Made by a program: the position numbers and the translations under genes. From positions 19,039,001 to 19,103,000 of the forward strand of contig OX291547.1 in NCBI GenBank assembly GCA_946406115.1: a DNA stretch of 64,000 nt, read 5' to 3'. Every line of letters starts with the position of its first letter. Within the stretch, counting starts at the first letter, position 1. Positions 1 through 10,983 of this stretch are shown piece after piece. The notes under the pieces are model-generated. The model did no database searches, was not told the DNA's origin, and saw only the letters and a list, made by a program, of their open reading frames with translations. The stretch comes from Apoda limacodes (Eukaryota; Arthropoda; Insecta; Lepidoptera; Limacodidae).

Positions 1-232
1 TAATTTGATTTGTGAAAACCGCAAAGAGAAGTGACAACATGCCACCTTGCAGAACGCCAGCAAAAGTATCACAATAGGTAGAGAATGAATCATCGACCTT
101 TGTGCGTTGTCGGCGTCCCTGCAAGTAACTATGAAACCAATCGATAACCGTTAGAGAATGTTAAGAGGACGAAGTTGATGTAGCAAAATATCAAAATTAA
201 CCGTATTAAAAGCATTGCTAAAATCTAACGAG
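1..232 (-). pseudogene. LINE reverse transcriptase fragment, frameshifted, running off the window edge
   Basis: Read on the minus strand, the segment encodes palm-domain pieces of a non-LTR reverse transcriptase. A catalytic-aspartate block reads LDFSNAFNTVNFDILL near 185-231. After a frameshift comes WFHSYLQGRRQRTKV, then GVLQGGMLSLLFAVF near 20-60, the equivalent of the VPQGSxLGPLLF motif. The order matches RT motifs A and B. The YxDD motif would lie outside the window to the left. The frameshift and an in-frame stop near 150 show a dead copy. It is a remnant of the CR1/Jockey-type LINEs common in Lepidoptera; the exact clade is not resolved. Confidence 0.75.
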
Positions 233-310
233 GTTTCAAAAAAATAGTATTTCATAACTTTGACGATTCAAAGGTGTTTGTAAAAACCTTATTTGAATTT
301 AAAAAAAATG
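233..310 (-). mobile_element. LINE 3'-end fragment (CR1-like), antisense
   Basis: The block with 'atttcataactttgacgatt' and 'aggtgtttgtaaaaacctta' recurs at 16600-16880, 44085-44450 and 58196-58260. In the last of these it is joined to LINE coding sequence, so it is the 3' untranslated end of that family in antisense. It abuts the RT fragment at 1-232. The internal part of the element between them is missing, so the pair may be two insertions or one deleted copy. Confidence 0.5.
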
Positions 311-1124
311 ACTTTAACTTCTGAGGATGGTAGTGATCATACGAGAATTACGGCTAAAGCAGTTATTTCCAACAGCGTTGGAAAAAAAAACAGTATATTC
401 AACAATCAGAAAATCAACTTAAAATAAAAGGAGAGAAGTCATGAGTAGATCATTTCGAAAGCGAATTTAAGGTAGCAGTCCTTTTGGTATAATCAATGAT
501 AAAATATGATAAAAATTGTTGTTTCAGGATATAGATATTAATTTCATTTGGAATAGAAGAATGTTTAGATTTGCCGACTCCTAATGACTTCAGAAAATTA
601 TTCTGTGAGCTAAGGCGGATTAGATACTTTAGTAGTAGTTCTTTGTCTTATTTCCTCATTACCGACCATATATCCTTTAAAGAGACACATGTACGTCATA
701 CATTAAGAAAAATACAGTATATGTTTGTATAAACGTGATGAACTAAACCTTAAAAACCAGTCTGCCACTTCTACTTATAACTGATAAAAAAAATAACCGC
801 GAAGAAAGTGTCGAGCGCCGTCTTACCATTGATTTTAAATTATTGCACATTCCAATGATATAAATAAAGTTCTGAACCAATCGACAAAAAGGAGAAAAAT
901 GATACATTAAATTAATGATCGAGTGACGTGAGCGACGCGATGTTGGGAGATCCCGCGGGACCCGCATCATTTGTTACTGCGAAACTGAAATAGCCGCGTC
1001 CAGTGCAAATCGTAATGTTAATCTCGTTTTCAAGCAAATGTTAACAGCTTTTATATAGACATAGGTTTTTGGTACAGCTTAAAACCTATGTTGATGTTAC
1101 GCCGTACAACAATCCTTTGCGTTT
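311..1124. other. AT-rich stretch with no gene found
   Basis: I see no coding signature, splice-bounded exon or recognised repeat. The short open frames are low-complexity and AT-driven. A GC-rich patch around 925-970 contains the palindrome CCCGCGGG and has no assigned role. Confidence 0.5.
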
Positions 1125-1395
1125 TCACACGCTCAGTACTAGGTATTATTTTTGGGGAATTCATACTCACACTTTAGAAACTAAATGGTCTTGTAAAGTG
1201 TGGTTTCAGAAAAACTACCTGCCGCAAATACTTGAGTTGTGGAATGAGCTCACTGCCAAGGTTTTCTCCAAGGACTACAGTATGGGGTGCTACTATTAGG
1301 TTAATAGAAAGGTCGGCAACGTCTATAGGCTGTGGTGACTGCTTACTATCAGGCGGACCGTAAGCTTGTTTGCCACCTTAGTGGTAAAAAAGGTT
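1125..1395 (+). pseudogene. 3' fragment of the poly(A) LINE family seen at 10984 and 14185
   Basis: The translation carries GIHTHTLETKW, LPQILELWNELTAKVF and KDYSMG. These are divergent versions of the C-terminus of the intact-looking LINE at 14185-15090 (GIHSHTLEPKW, LPRTLKLWNELPAKVF, KDYSMEFF). It is followed by the family's 3' untranslated signature (tatcaggcggaccgtaagct, gccaccttagtggt) and a short A-run at about 1388. The coding tail after KDYSMG is deleted and frame-broken. This is an old copy, much more diverged than the pair at 11-15 kb. Confidence 0.8.
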
Positions 1396-2550
1396 GAAAT
1401 TTTTACTAACAATAAATCGTCCAAAATCAAATAGAATTTAAAATGTTTCACTAGTTTCAATATGGCATAGGCTTTAGCCCATCTGAGTGATTCTGTCAAC
1501 GTGGCGGTGAGAGCCCACCAGTCCCTACGATATGCCATTACTCAGCTACTGCTGCTTTGTCACAGGATATCTCAAATGGCGCGATCGATCAGTCAACTGA
1601 CTGTTATTTATAGGGGTACGGTTTACCCTGTCGTCGCCAATATATTTGTCGACTTTACTTTTTATCTACTTACGTGGATGGATGATCGTGCCACCTAGAA
1701 CAATTTAGTTTACTAGTTTTCCACCTAGTGATCTTATGTAATGTAAGGTTGCGTAAGTCGTACCCCCTAAGGGACTTCTACTGTAATTTTTAGGGTTGTG
1801 CAAATTGTACAAAAAGTTTTACGTACTCAGAATCCTCATTTATTTAGCTATCATCAACCAGCTTTCATAGACATTCAATAATCGTTTATGACAAATGGTA
1901 TTTTGACGTTTTTATAATAAGTCCGAATAAGGCATCTAGTTGCATTATTCTAACCACCTATAGCCCGAGTCGTACTTAAAATAAGGTGTTAGCGATGGCA
2001 TCATTAATCTATAGAGTAATATTATAAGATTTTGTAAAACTTAACTAATTAAAAACAACAAAGACACGTTTTTAGGATACCTAGTTACACTTTTTTTATA
2101 CAGTCACCACAGCCTTCAAAGTTAAACAAATTTAGAGGCAGGGGAAAGTCGCATAAAACCGGGACCTTAAGCTATAAATGTTTCTATAAAAGCTTCTGAT
2201 CTGTTACAAATTGCTGTATAAATTATTTTGTGGCTTCATATATTTCTACCCTAACGGAAACAGGATCAATAAATTTAGCAAAAGCGAATCGATTTTCAGA
2301 TCTTTTTTTTTTTTAAATAACTAAAACCCAGTTATGTTAAGTAGTGTCATTCTTTTTCGATGGCAACACTGCTTGCCTCATGTGGTTATAATCAGGTACA
2401 ACTCAGTGCTGCTTCAAATATGGGAACCCGATTTAACTTCGAAGTCCGAACAGACAGTTATCAAAAACATTTTAACCAAAAAAAACGGCTTCAAAAAGAT
2501 ACACTGTAAGGTAAAAATAATTAATTATTGCCAAAATCCTAATAATTATA
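1396..2550. other. Unassigned stretch
   Basis: No gene is seen. A less AT-rich patch at about 1480-1640 contains the small palindrome CAGTCAACTGACTG (near 1591) but has no coding or splice evidence. Oligo-T runs occur at about 2303. The remainder is AT-rich and unrecognised. Confidence 0.45.
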
Positions 2551-2906
2551 TTAATTGCTTTATTATTTTTAAAGATATGTCATCAGTTTCTTGGATTTAT
2601 TATTTAAAATTGTGGAAACGAGCAATTATTTGTTTAACTAATTTATGTTTTACTAGCTTTTGCCCGCTGTTCCACCTGCTCTAAATTCGGTTATCGGTTA
2701 TCCGAAATAGTATTTAAAAAAAACATTGAAAAAAATTAAAAATGATTCAACAATATTTTGAATATTATATTATAACCAATAACCGAATTTAGAGCAGGTG
2801 GAACCGCGGGTAAAAGCGAGTAATATTAGTCATAAATTAGTTGAACAGATAATTGCTCGTTTCCATACAAACTGATACATTTATTTAAAAAATAATAAAG
2901 CAATTT
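2551..2906. repeat. Palindrome made of two inverted Helitron-like 3' ends with shared flanks
   Basis: The left arm (2551-2705) and right arm (about 2765-2906) are reverse complements over most of their length, apart from a ~20-bp insertion in the left arm near 2595. Each arm joins a Helitron-like terminus (ccacctgctctaaattcggtt with the neighbouring gcttttgcccg) to the same non-element sequence (ggaaacgagcaattat). Because the flank is duplicated along with the element end, this looks like an inverted duplication of a whole segment and not two independent insertions. Confidence 0.7.
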
Positions 2907-3471
2907 ATTTCAGTCACATTGTCTCTTGATATAAATTATGCATATAGCGATTTGTTTCACCTAATCCTTTACCTAATGCTATTACCATATCAAAAAACTT
3001 TCTAATACGGCGTAAGATAATACAAACAGATCTATTTATTGATGTTTATTCTACAGAGAAATCTTCGTTGTATAGACTTCATAAGTAGGTCTTTATCGGA
3101 TTGGATAAAGTTTGCTCTTTAGTAGCTTTATGAAACCTCAACGGAGTGCTTATCGCCGAACAAAATATAAGCCCGAGGCGCAGTCTGGGGCTTAGCGGGA
3201 TGTGAATGACAAAGTAGTGATAGCGACTCATAGTATGTGGGTACCTATTACTTTTAGAGCGCGTTCGTTTTGGGATAAAAAAATTCCGCGTTTTATACTT
3301 TTCACACTTTTGATAACGCCAGTTTTGCAATCGACACCTATCGTTCGTGTAGCTTTGTAACGTTACTAACAAAAATTTTGGTTGCAAAACGAACGGTTGA
3401 CGAACATACACTGCGATAATAACACACACACTACCATAAACAATGAATATTTATAGGCAGTTTGACAGATT

Positions 3472-3620
3472 AACATCAAAATTTTAGTACCATCTGTAAC
3501 AGACTCTCACCTCACCTCGAGACAGTTTCATTTTTCGATGGTAAAAGTGAGAAAAATAAAAAATAAATCGTAAACGAACGCGTGAGAGTCTGTTACAGAT
3601 GGTACTAAAATTTTGATGTT
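3472..3620. mobile_element. 149-bp MITE with perfect 39-bp terminal inverted repeats
   Basis: Positions 3472-3510 and 3582-3620 are exact reverse complements over 39 bp, starting AACATCAAAATTTTAGTACC. The ~70-bp spacer has no open frame, so the element is non-autonomous. TTTGACA occurs on both sides (3461-3467 and 3621-3627). On the right it abuts the terminus. On the left four bases intervene, so it may or may not be the target duplication. Identical arms suggest a young insertion or recent conversion. The superfamily is not assigned. Confidence 0.85.
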
Positions 3621-3838
3621 TTTGACACCAATGCAAAACCAACGGATGACAGATGACAAAGTAAACGAAAATAATGATTCTGCATATAAAAAATGTACGC
3701 GCCCTTAGTACAACATAGGGATCGTAAATAAAGTTGAGTAATATACTAAAAGAGATTTTGAATATGTTTTAGTAGTTTATTTTAGGTTAGGTCTTGTCGC
3801 CAGCAATAGTGCAGAGATATTCTTAGTAATTATAAGTA

Positions 3839-4399
3839 CGGTAAAACTCGCTTAAGACGATTTTAAAGGGACTGAACCAAAAATCCGTCTTAAGCGGGTT
3901 TGAAAAGATAAAACATATGTACTGAAGGTATTGAATTAAAACTATTTTGTTAGAAAGTTATAATGTTATATATTTGTAAACTTATTTATTACGCGTTATA
4001 GTTTATTATTATGTATAATGACAATACTTATAGAAATCACTTAGTTTTGTTTGACAAATAGATTTTGATGCATTAGTAATGACAAAGCTTTTAATGTAAC
4101 CTAACTTTTGCAGTGCGTTATTATTTTCCCCTAAAGAAGATATACAGCGCCTTAAATCGTTTACTGCTGATAATGCCTGGGCGTTTCACAAAATCGGAGT
4201 TGACTCTTTTTCACCTTCATTCTCATCACCGTGTTGCACTAATGCATAGATGGGCATAGATGGCGTATTAAACGAAATGACGATCGTATTATGAGTGATT
4301 AAAATGTAAAAAACATTCCTCAAGTTGCAGGGACTGATATAAATAGTTTATTATTCGATAAATCGTATTAAACGTGATTGTATTAAGCGAGTTTTACTG
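3839..4399. mobile_element. pogo/Tigger-like non-autonomous DNA transposon, TA target duplication
   Basis: The left end CGGTAAAACTCGCTTAA and the right end TTAAGCGAGTTTTACTG are inverted copies with one difference, and both are flanked directly by TA (3837-3838 and 4400-4401). CAGT-type ends with TA duplication are the known pattern of pogo/Tigger elements. A second copy of the end motif (gtcttaagcggg, about 3883-3895) gives a subterminal stem-loop. Around 4100-4230 the minus strand can be read as LRRCISSLGENN and neighbouring residues. This might be the degraded C-terminus of a transposase, but it is too short to prove. Confidence 0.75.
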
Positions 4400-5689
4400 T
4401 ATTAAGAGTATGCTATGGATTTCCAATTTGAAACTGATATAAGTACAAAATATCATAGTTTGAGGCCCATAAAATGTTTCTATGAAATCTTCGTTTGTTA
4501 AAAAACCCTAAAAATACTTTGAATTTTTGAAGTTGTTTGTTTTTGGTAATCTTATTAATTTCTAGTTGCTACTTGAATTATCAAACATATTAACTGACTT
4601 CTTTTAGTTGATCATCTGAGTAATCGAATAGTTAAACCACATCTTCGATCTTAACTTGGATTCCCTCCCATAATTAGACCCTTACTAAATTTCAATGAAA
4701 TCATCCTGAAAGCCTGAAGGTTCAAAATTGATAAAAATATAGTGTAAAGCAAAACCAATTTACTGGAAAATTAATAGTTTCCTACTTTTTTTTTTACAAG
4801 CATATATTTAGTTTCACCTGTCCGTATGTTGTGTTGAAATTTTGCAAACACACGTAAATCGGTGGTTAACGCAATATAATGATGTCATAGAGCTGGTCTG
4901 ATGATAGAGCCGTAGGACGTAGAAGGTGGCAGTAGGACCTCTGCAACGTATCTATTTTGCCCCACCGAGTTTGGGCTTGTTTAATTTGTCTTGAAGTGAA
5001 GTTGTCAAGTACTTCTGGTCTTAAGCGATGTACAGGGTCTGATCGTTATAAATGGCACAAATACAAATATTCTATTAACAAATAGTTTGGGCTCTCACTT
5101 GATGGATATTTTATTTATTTATTCTGATTATTGCTGTGTGTCACAAAACAATATATTCTAGCTCTTTGTAAAATACTCTTTGAAGAAGAAAAAAAAAAAA
5201 CTATTATATTTTTATTATGAAAAAGTTACTATTGTGTCGGTAAAGAATACATTATCCCAAAAAATGTTGCTTTGATACGTATATAGTTAGCTACGATAAA
5301 AAATTAATAGGTTTTATTGTATGTATCTTTAGGAATAGAAATACGCAAATCAAAATACTTTTAATACAACTGGAAATTCACTGTTGGTTAGAGTAGATAA
5401 TTATATGTTTGTATGTATATAGCTATTTATATGTATACTATAAAAGCATAATCTATACAGCAATCTGTATATACTGAACTTTTTATTAAAAGTTGAGAAA
5501 TTGTCAAATCATTATCTTGATTAAGGAAGGAGGATAAGGAAAATAGTGTGACAGCTCACATAGGCAAGCCAACAAACAATACATACCTAAGTATATTAAT
5601 ATATAATTTGACTAGTTATAATAACAAGTGTATATACATATATACTTAGGCCATGCTGATTTCCAAATAAGGAAATATATTATATACTT
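4400..5689. other. Unassigned stretch
   Basis: AT-rich. A less AT-rich block at about 4880-5060 may be an old repeat, but I cannot place it. There is an A-run at about 5188-5200. No gene, RNA gene or splice-bounded exon is seen. Confidence 0.4.
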
Positions 5690-6005
5690 GACTTTGTCAG
5701 CGGCTCCGCCCGCCCTAAATTCGGTTATTGGCGAGGAACTCTTTAATTAGGTATACTAATTTGCCAGCGGCTCCGGATTTACTCCTTAATTACACTAATG
5801 AAGTTTGCTAAACCAAGCTGTACCTATAGCTATAGTTCGTTTAAGCTCGATTATAGTTAGTCCCACGGGAATTTCGGGATAAAAACCTATATGCTATTCC
5901 AGGACCTAACCTATATGCCAAGTTTCATCCTGATCCGTCCAGTGGTTGGAAAGAGTAAGAAACATCGATCCAAACAAACTTTCACATTTATAATATTAGT
6001 AGGAT
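5690..6005 (-). mobile_element. Helitron-like non-autonomous element
   Basis: On the minus strand the copy opens near tactaatattataaatgtgaa and runs through ccactggacggatcaggatgaaac and cgtgggactaactataat. It closes with taaccgaatttagggcgg and gagccgctgacaaag. This is the same order as the plus-strand copy at 6545-6873, which ends in CTAGT. It is short, lacks coding sequence and is diverged at its 3' terminus (CAAG replaces CTAG). Confidence 0.65.
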
Positions 6006-6119
6006 ATATATAACACATATTATGTACCTATCTACTTGCAATCGAACTATGACTATAAAATTACTATTAACTTCAGGCTACTATAAATAATCTCGAATAC
6101 ATACATACATACTTTAAAA

Positions 6120-6300
6120 AACGCCATTATGTGTCCGCTATCAAAATACCCACGGGTAAAATAAAGTAGCAAGTCAGATTGTGTAAAAATAATGTCGTCT
6201 GTCATTGTTGCAGCGTGCGCGGTTTTATTGCCCGCGAATGTTCAGTCATTCGTAGTGGCTGGTGCGGGCGATTCTAAATAAAGTTTATTTCTACTCCATT
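6120..6300. other. Small GC-rich block after a splice-acceptor-like run
   Basis: A short GC-rich segment (about 6210-6275) follows tgtcattgttgcag, which resembles a 3' splice site. It contains CCCGCGAATG paired with CATTC and GCGGG, a possible stem-loop. No convincing reading frame or donor site follows. I record it only as a compositional anomaly. Confidence 0.25.
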
Positions 6301-6544
6301 GTGATTCAAGTAACATAAATTTTGTTACAAAATGTGATACGTATCCTATTTTTTGTTGCCGATTTTGTCGAAATCAAGAAAACTATGATTAATGCTCAAA
6401 TAAGGAAGGTAAGAACGTTAAATACATGTAAATTAACTAGGGTAAAATATAATTTAATCTCTGTCTTCATCTAATCATGCATTCAATCATAGTTTCTAGA
6501 TTTTTGTTTACAAAATAAGAAAAAATACAGTTAATACATATCCT

Positions 6545-6873
6545 CCAAATATTATAATAATTAATAATTTGCATGTCTGGTTAGATGTTTGTTACTCAAT
6601 CACGCTTTAAACCACTGGACGGATCGGGATAAAACTTGGCAAACATATAGATTAGGTCTTGGAATAGCATATAGGCTACTTTTAATCCCTAAAAATTCAA
6701 AAGTTCCTGCGGGAATAACTATAACAGAGTTAAACGAACTATTGCTGCACCTATAGCGTGCTATAGCAATTCATTGGTATAACTAACTCATTAATTAATT
6801 GGAGTTAATTAAGGAGTTCCACGCCGATAACCGAATTTAGGTCGGGCTGAGCCGCTGGTAAAGCCTAGTGTGT
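6545..6873 (+). mobile_element. Helitron-like non-autonomous element, inverted relative to 5690-6005
   Basis: It shares with the 5690-6005 copy, in order: ccactggacggatcggg, ttggaatagcatata, gcgggaataactataa, ataaccgaatttagg and gagccgctggtaaagc. It ends in CTAGT at about 6869-6873. A CTAG-T end is the known Helitron 3' signature (insertion between A and T), but no RepHel gene is present here, so this is a passive copy. Confidence 0.65.
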
Positions 6874-6879
6874 GTATAA

Positions 6880-7068
6880 AGACACGGTTCTGATCCTCTG
6901 CTATAGGGAGTAATGAGTGACTGGACACACAATTACACAACCACGTCAGAATGTGGGGAACAACCTCTTTCTACTAACCACTTCGGTCCTACGTGACAGG
7001 TGGTGAGCCCATCGCAGCGAAACTGATTCTCCAGTGTATCCGGACTTAGGTGGTTCTATATATGTATG
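6880..7068 (+). repeat. Dispersed repeat C, copy 1
   Basis: It matches 61152-61322 over most of its length. Shared blocks include agacacggttctgatc, gactggacacaca, aaccactt, tgcgtgac or tacgtgac, gtgagc and ggtggttctatata. It is not coding and shows no tRNA boxes. It starts a few bases after the CTAGT end of the Helitron-like copy. The family is not identified. Confidence 0.6.
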
Positions 7069-7139
7069 TTTGTTCTATAACTTGTAACTTACCAATTTTA
7101 AAGTAATATATAAGTGGAAGGTAGACAGGGGACAGAATG

Positions 7140-7500
7140 ACATATACTTATTTAAAAAAGCAGGTGAGGTTTACTTTAATACTAGGTACCCAAATAAACT
7201 ATTACTACCAAAACATCATTGTATGACAGAAATTGCTCCCGTAAGATGGTAAAAGTTTATAATAAATTGCCAATAGAGTTAAGTGAGCTGCCTTATAATT
7301 TATTTAAAAATAGATTGAACAACTATTGTGTGATGGATGTTTTTATTCTGTAAATGAGTACTAAATGTTTAAAAGCTTTCAGGAATTTAAGTAGGTACAT
7401 TTCCAATAGAATCTGTTATAATATTGAAATTTATTTTAAAGTTGAAATTATATAAATAATGAAATTGATGTAATTTATTATAGATTGGATTATAATTATA
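7140..7500 (+). pseudogene. LINE C-terminal fragment and 3' UTR
   Basis: With one single-base frame correction near 7240, the plus strand reads NKLLLPKHHCM, EIAPVRMVKVYNKLP and LPYNLFKNRLNNYCVMDVF. This is the pattern at the C-terminus of Jockey/CR1-type LINE proteins, where a YNKLP-type block precedes a basic helix. Non-coding AT-rich 3' sequence follows to an A-run at about 7503, where repeat A begins. It is a third LINE lineage, distinct from those at 11-15 kb and 58-61 kb. Confidence 0.7.
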
Positions 7501-7504
7501 TTAA

Positions 7505-7865
7505 AAAAAAACGAGTTGTACTCCGGGAGTGCCGGCAGAAGTGAAAACCTTTACACACGATTCGCGCTTAACACTCAAATATGTCACAAGACATGTCTTT
7601 GACATTGTCAAGAAATAATAATGTTTGTTTATTTATTATATATTATATTTGACATCGCAATCTGTCATAGAATTAAAATTCCATATCCAACCTCCCTGTA
7701 CTACTCATAATCGCGAATACTAAAAATAAAAATTATAATAGACGGTTTCCGTCTTACGAATTTCCACGATTAGGACACGTGACCTGGCGCGAGTTTATAA
7801 TTTTTTACCCATACCAAAAAAGTGCACAACGCCGCTAAAGAAGTTTTCACTTCGAAAAATTTTTG
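7505..7865. repeat. Repeat A, short internally deleted form
   Basis: It matches both ends of 39759-40385. The left block carries actccgggagtgccggcag and aagtgaaaacctttacacac. The right block carries gacacgtgacctg, gtgcacaacgccgct and aagttttcacttc. The central ~290 bp present in the longer copy (39983-40270) is missing, and the join lies in ggtttccgtcttac, where the two breakpoints share CGT. GAAGTGAAAAC at the left recurs inverted as GTTTTCACTTC at the right. No coding sequence. Confidence 0.75.
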
Positions 7866-8834
7866 CATGTCTACTGAGTAAGACTGAATCTGTAGTATTT
7901 ACTTAAATTAATAACATCTTTACTTAACCGCATTCTAGGCAAATAAAGTTATTTGTATTTGTATTTATTCCCTTCGCCGGGTCTTGACAAACAATAATAA
8001 ACGATATGTCAGAATTGGACAGGGGATTTAGTCAAATTTGTTCTGGGTCATAAATCATATAAATGTTTTACTAGATGTAGATCTGCTCGAAAATTAGCGT
8101 AACACATACTGATTGAATATTTATTCCTAAAATGACCTGGATTTTACTTTTCGCCGGAGAGGTCAGATAAAACTTAAGTTTCAGATTACAATGATAAATC
8201 TTTTCTTAACTTACATTGAAATAAAAACTACTAAGCATATTTTAGCTTACAGACTACAACCTTGTGATATAGAGGTACCTAAATAAAAGATAAGAAGATA
8301 TTGTAATGAGTTTTATCGACGTATTCATTTTGCATCTGGTTAAAGAACTGTAATAAATAACACACCATTAAAATAGAAAAGTGTAGCAATGTAATCCAGA
8401 TTAAATAGATGAATACGATCGTAATAAAGGTATAAAAAATCCATTATCCAGCTAACAATCGACGAGTGATGGTAATGTAGACAAAGTGAATCACGAGCGA
8501 GGTAACTGACTCACGGGCGGAGCAGCGGCGAGGCGGCGGCGACGGCGTTAATAGATGTTCTCAGAATAGCATGGTAACCTTGACAGTCAAAAGTAGAGCG
8601 GTCCATACGATCGAAGAATACACAGAATTCAATACTATCAAAGTACAAGCTGCATTCGGCAAAGACATTAGTGCACTGTTTACTCTTACATGAAGTCGAC
8701 TTAAGCTTAAGTCAAACAATTCCTTTAATGTAACGCAAAAATATAAGAAAGATCTTGTACACAGTTTACTGAGGAGTGTGTTGACTAAAGGGAAGTCATG
8801 TTGTGACAGTACTGTATATACCAAAATGCGAAAC
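7866..8834. other. Unassigned stretch with a GC-rich patch and a LINE-like tail
   Basis: Around 7930-7965, 'aataaagttatttgtatttg' resembles the pentanucleotide-type 3' tails of CR1-like LINEs. At 8505-8550 a GC-rich run (gcggcgaggcggcggcgacgg) stands out from the AT-rich surroundings. It could be part of a 5' UTR or a simple repeat. No frame is supported. Confidence 0.35.
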
Positions 8835-9270
8835 AATCAACTAATAAGAAATAGAATGAATGTAGATAACACTGCTTGCTTTTTTATAATTCGTAGGTCG
8901 GACCCAGCATACAGTACTATTGCCATCTCTGGGTGAGCGAACCTCGATACCGCCTTGATTTTTTTTTTACTCAATTCTAAGACACGCAGTGTGAATAGTT
9001 GACGGACGATTCCAAACTTACAAGCGGTACGAGACTGCTTCACCGAGTGTGTGTGTTTTACAATGAGTTGTGCCCTGTCTAAGGTTTCTTTTTCACTCGC
9101 GCTTTGCTGACCCTTCAATAATCTAATAACTTCTTTTTTACAGAATTCCATTCTGTAGTTCATAAAGAAAACCTTGGCAGGGAGGTCAACCCAAGCGTTC
9201 GCAGGAGGAAGTTTCTCCTAAAACTTAAGGGTTTTTAAAATGATGCCTGCAATCGCTTAGGCTGTGAAAT
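8835..9270 (+). pseudogene. LINE fragment with an internal ~130-bp segment inverted in place
   Basis: Plus-strand 8835-9080 follows LINE copy 2 from about 14555 to 14810 (gccatctctggg, gacgattccaaac, tgtgtgtgtt..tacaatg). The next ~130 bp (9091-9222) matches the later part of the same LINE on the minus strand, where it reads NYRMEF, KKEVIRLLKGQQSAS and related residues. A weak match to the final coding and 3' part (tgcaatcgcttaggctgtga, about 9246-9266) resumes on the plus strand. About 100 bp of the element is missing before the inverted block. Confidence 0.65.
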
Positions 9271-10597
9271 AGGTAAGCTCTCAGGACGAGGTTTTTTCCT
9301 ATAGAAAAACAGTACATAGTTCTTTAAGAAGGGAATAATTAAATGTTTTAACACTGCTCATGCTCTGAAAGAACCTTCATGCATAGTCAAAAATAGAATT
9401 GAAAGTACGTTTTTGCAGAGATTATTACTTGCTTGCCCGTTTAGAGGGAAGAAAATAGAAATTAAAAAGCACTTTCTATTTAAAAGCTGACGAAACAATT
9501 AAATAGCTTCTTTTTATTTGGTACAGTGCCATCTGTGATTATAAAAGCGAACCAATTTCAATTAAAAAAAATAGCTCACTATTAATAAATAACAGAAAAC
9601 ATAACCATAGCTTGTATTATTCGGTACAGCGCCATGTATGTTTATACAAGTGAATTAATATTTGTTAAGTAAATTAAAACTTTAATTAATTATATTTTAT
9701 TCTCCTCGCATTTGTAGTGTAAAGCACTATGTATCACTCGGGATAAAAGGCGATTCCCACCTCGTCACTTTTAATTAGTCAGTCACTTTCACCCCTTGGT
9801 GAACAATGTACTATTAAAGGGTCGACAACGCGCGAGTACAGAAACTGAGTATACTGTGTCGGTCTCTGAGTTGCGGTTATGAACTTTAAAAAGCCTTTGA
9901 TTGTATTGATAGTTCGATACCTAATAAAAATTAGAGACTTTATGATGAAAAAACTGCCGGTTACTGGCACGATCATGTGAAATGAGTTTAGAGAATCGCT
10001 CTGCTGTTGAAATTATTCATATAGACCCATCTATTAATAAACATAGTGGGTAAAAAGTTTTTGAATTTCATAACACACCTGTATGCTGTATCAAAAACAC
10101 TATTACAATAAATCAGGTGGGTAATGGTTTTACTCTTTCAAACTTTACGACTTACGTAGATACTTGATATTTTATTTTGGTATCTCCGAACCGATCTGGT
10201 ACGGCTTTTAAAGCAATATTCAACCTATAGGTGAATTGAATGTCGTAAAACGTGAGTTATGAATAATATATAGCCCCCAATAGTCCGTCCATTGAATAAA
10301 AACGTTTAAAGCTAATAAGGATAATTCTTCCGATAACGTGCGAGACGAAGTAAAATCGGTACCTAACACATTTAAAATAATTATTTTTTAAATCTAAACG
10401 AATCTGGTAAAAATATACAAGGATGAATTTTATTCTTACTACCTATATATTTCTCTATTTTAGGGTTCTGAGTCAAACGTGGATTCCTTATAGTTCTACT
10501 GTATGTTCGTCCATACAGTCGTCCGTATGTTAGTCATTTAGTCAGAAACAATTACGACTATAGTGGTGCAATTATGCAACACATAATATATTGTTTA
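9271..10597. other. Unassigned stretch with weak repeat traces
   Basis: Two similar phrases, ggtacagtgccatctgtg (about 9520) and ggtacagcgccatgtatg (about 9622), suggest an old tandem duplication. At 10455-10570, ttttagggttctgag followed by gtccatacagtcgtccgt resembles the head of repeat G (see 39215 and 51180), strongly decayed. No gene is seen. Confidence 0.4.
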
Positions 10598-10856
10598 GTT
10601 TAGTTCAGTTATATCCGGTACACAAATATTTATAGTGCGTCCGAGGTACCTACTGGGTACAAATTAAAAAAAAAATTTTTCGGCACTTAACCAATCGTTT
10701 ATTCCTTAGGGACCCAACTGAACGGCACAACTCATATATAGTGAATATGAGTTACTCATTTTGCTCCATAAATAGAAAAATATTTATAACTCGACCACTG
10801 CGCAACCTAGAAGCGGGGCGATTCCAGTCAGTAAATACCATATGGTTCCGAGATGA
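10598..10856. repeat. Left arm of a foldback element
   Basis: This ~259-bp arm is the reverse complement of 12474-12731 with scattered differences. The outer end is TTTAGTTCAGTTATATCCGG; the inner end is ggttccgagatga. The two arms flank LINE copy 1. Arms this long with a short spacer are typical of foldback-type DNA elements. No target duplication is clear, because the outer flank is itself a TTTAG repeat. Confidence 0.85.
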
Positions 10857-10983
10857 CTTTGAGATGCATTGTCCGTTTACTTTATATTTTAATGAAAAAT
10901 GCGAAGAATAACGATTTAATCAATAATGTAGGTCATAACATTCGAATTATTCCACATATTCTCTCATTAAATCGTATGCATGC

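Noticed and set aside
3079..3429. 116-codon minus-strand frame as a gene
   Set aside because: No domain, no splice context and a composition unlike a real protein; next to MITE sequence.
8835..9270. Twin-priming 5' inversion
   Set aside because: In twin priming the inverted 5' piece joins the 3' piece at their 5' sides with the tail at the outer end. Here the joint involves the 3' side of the later segment.
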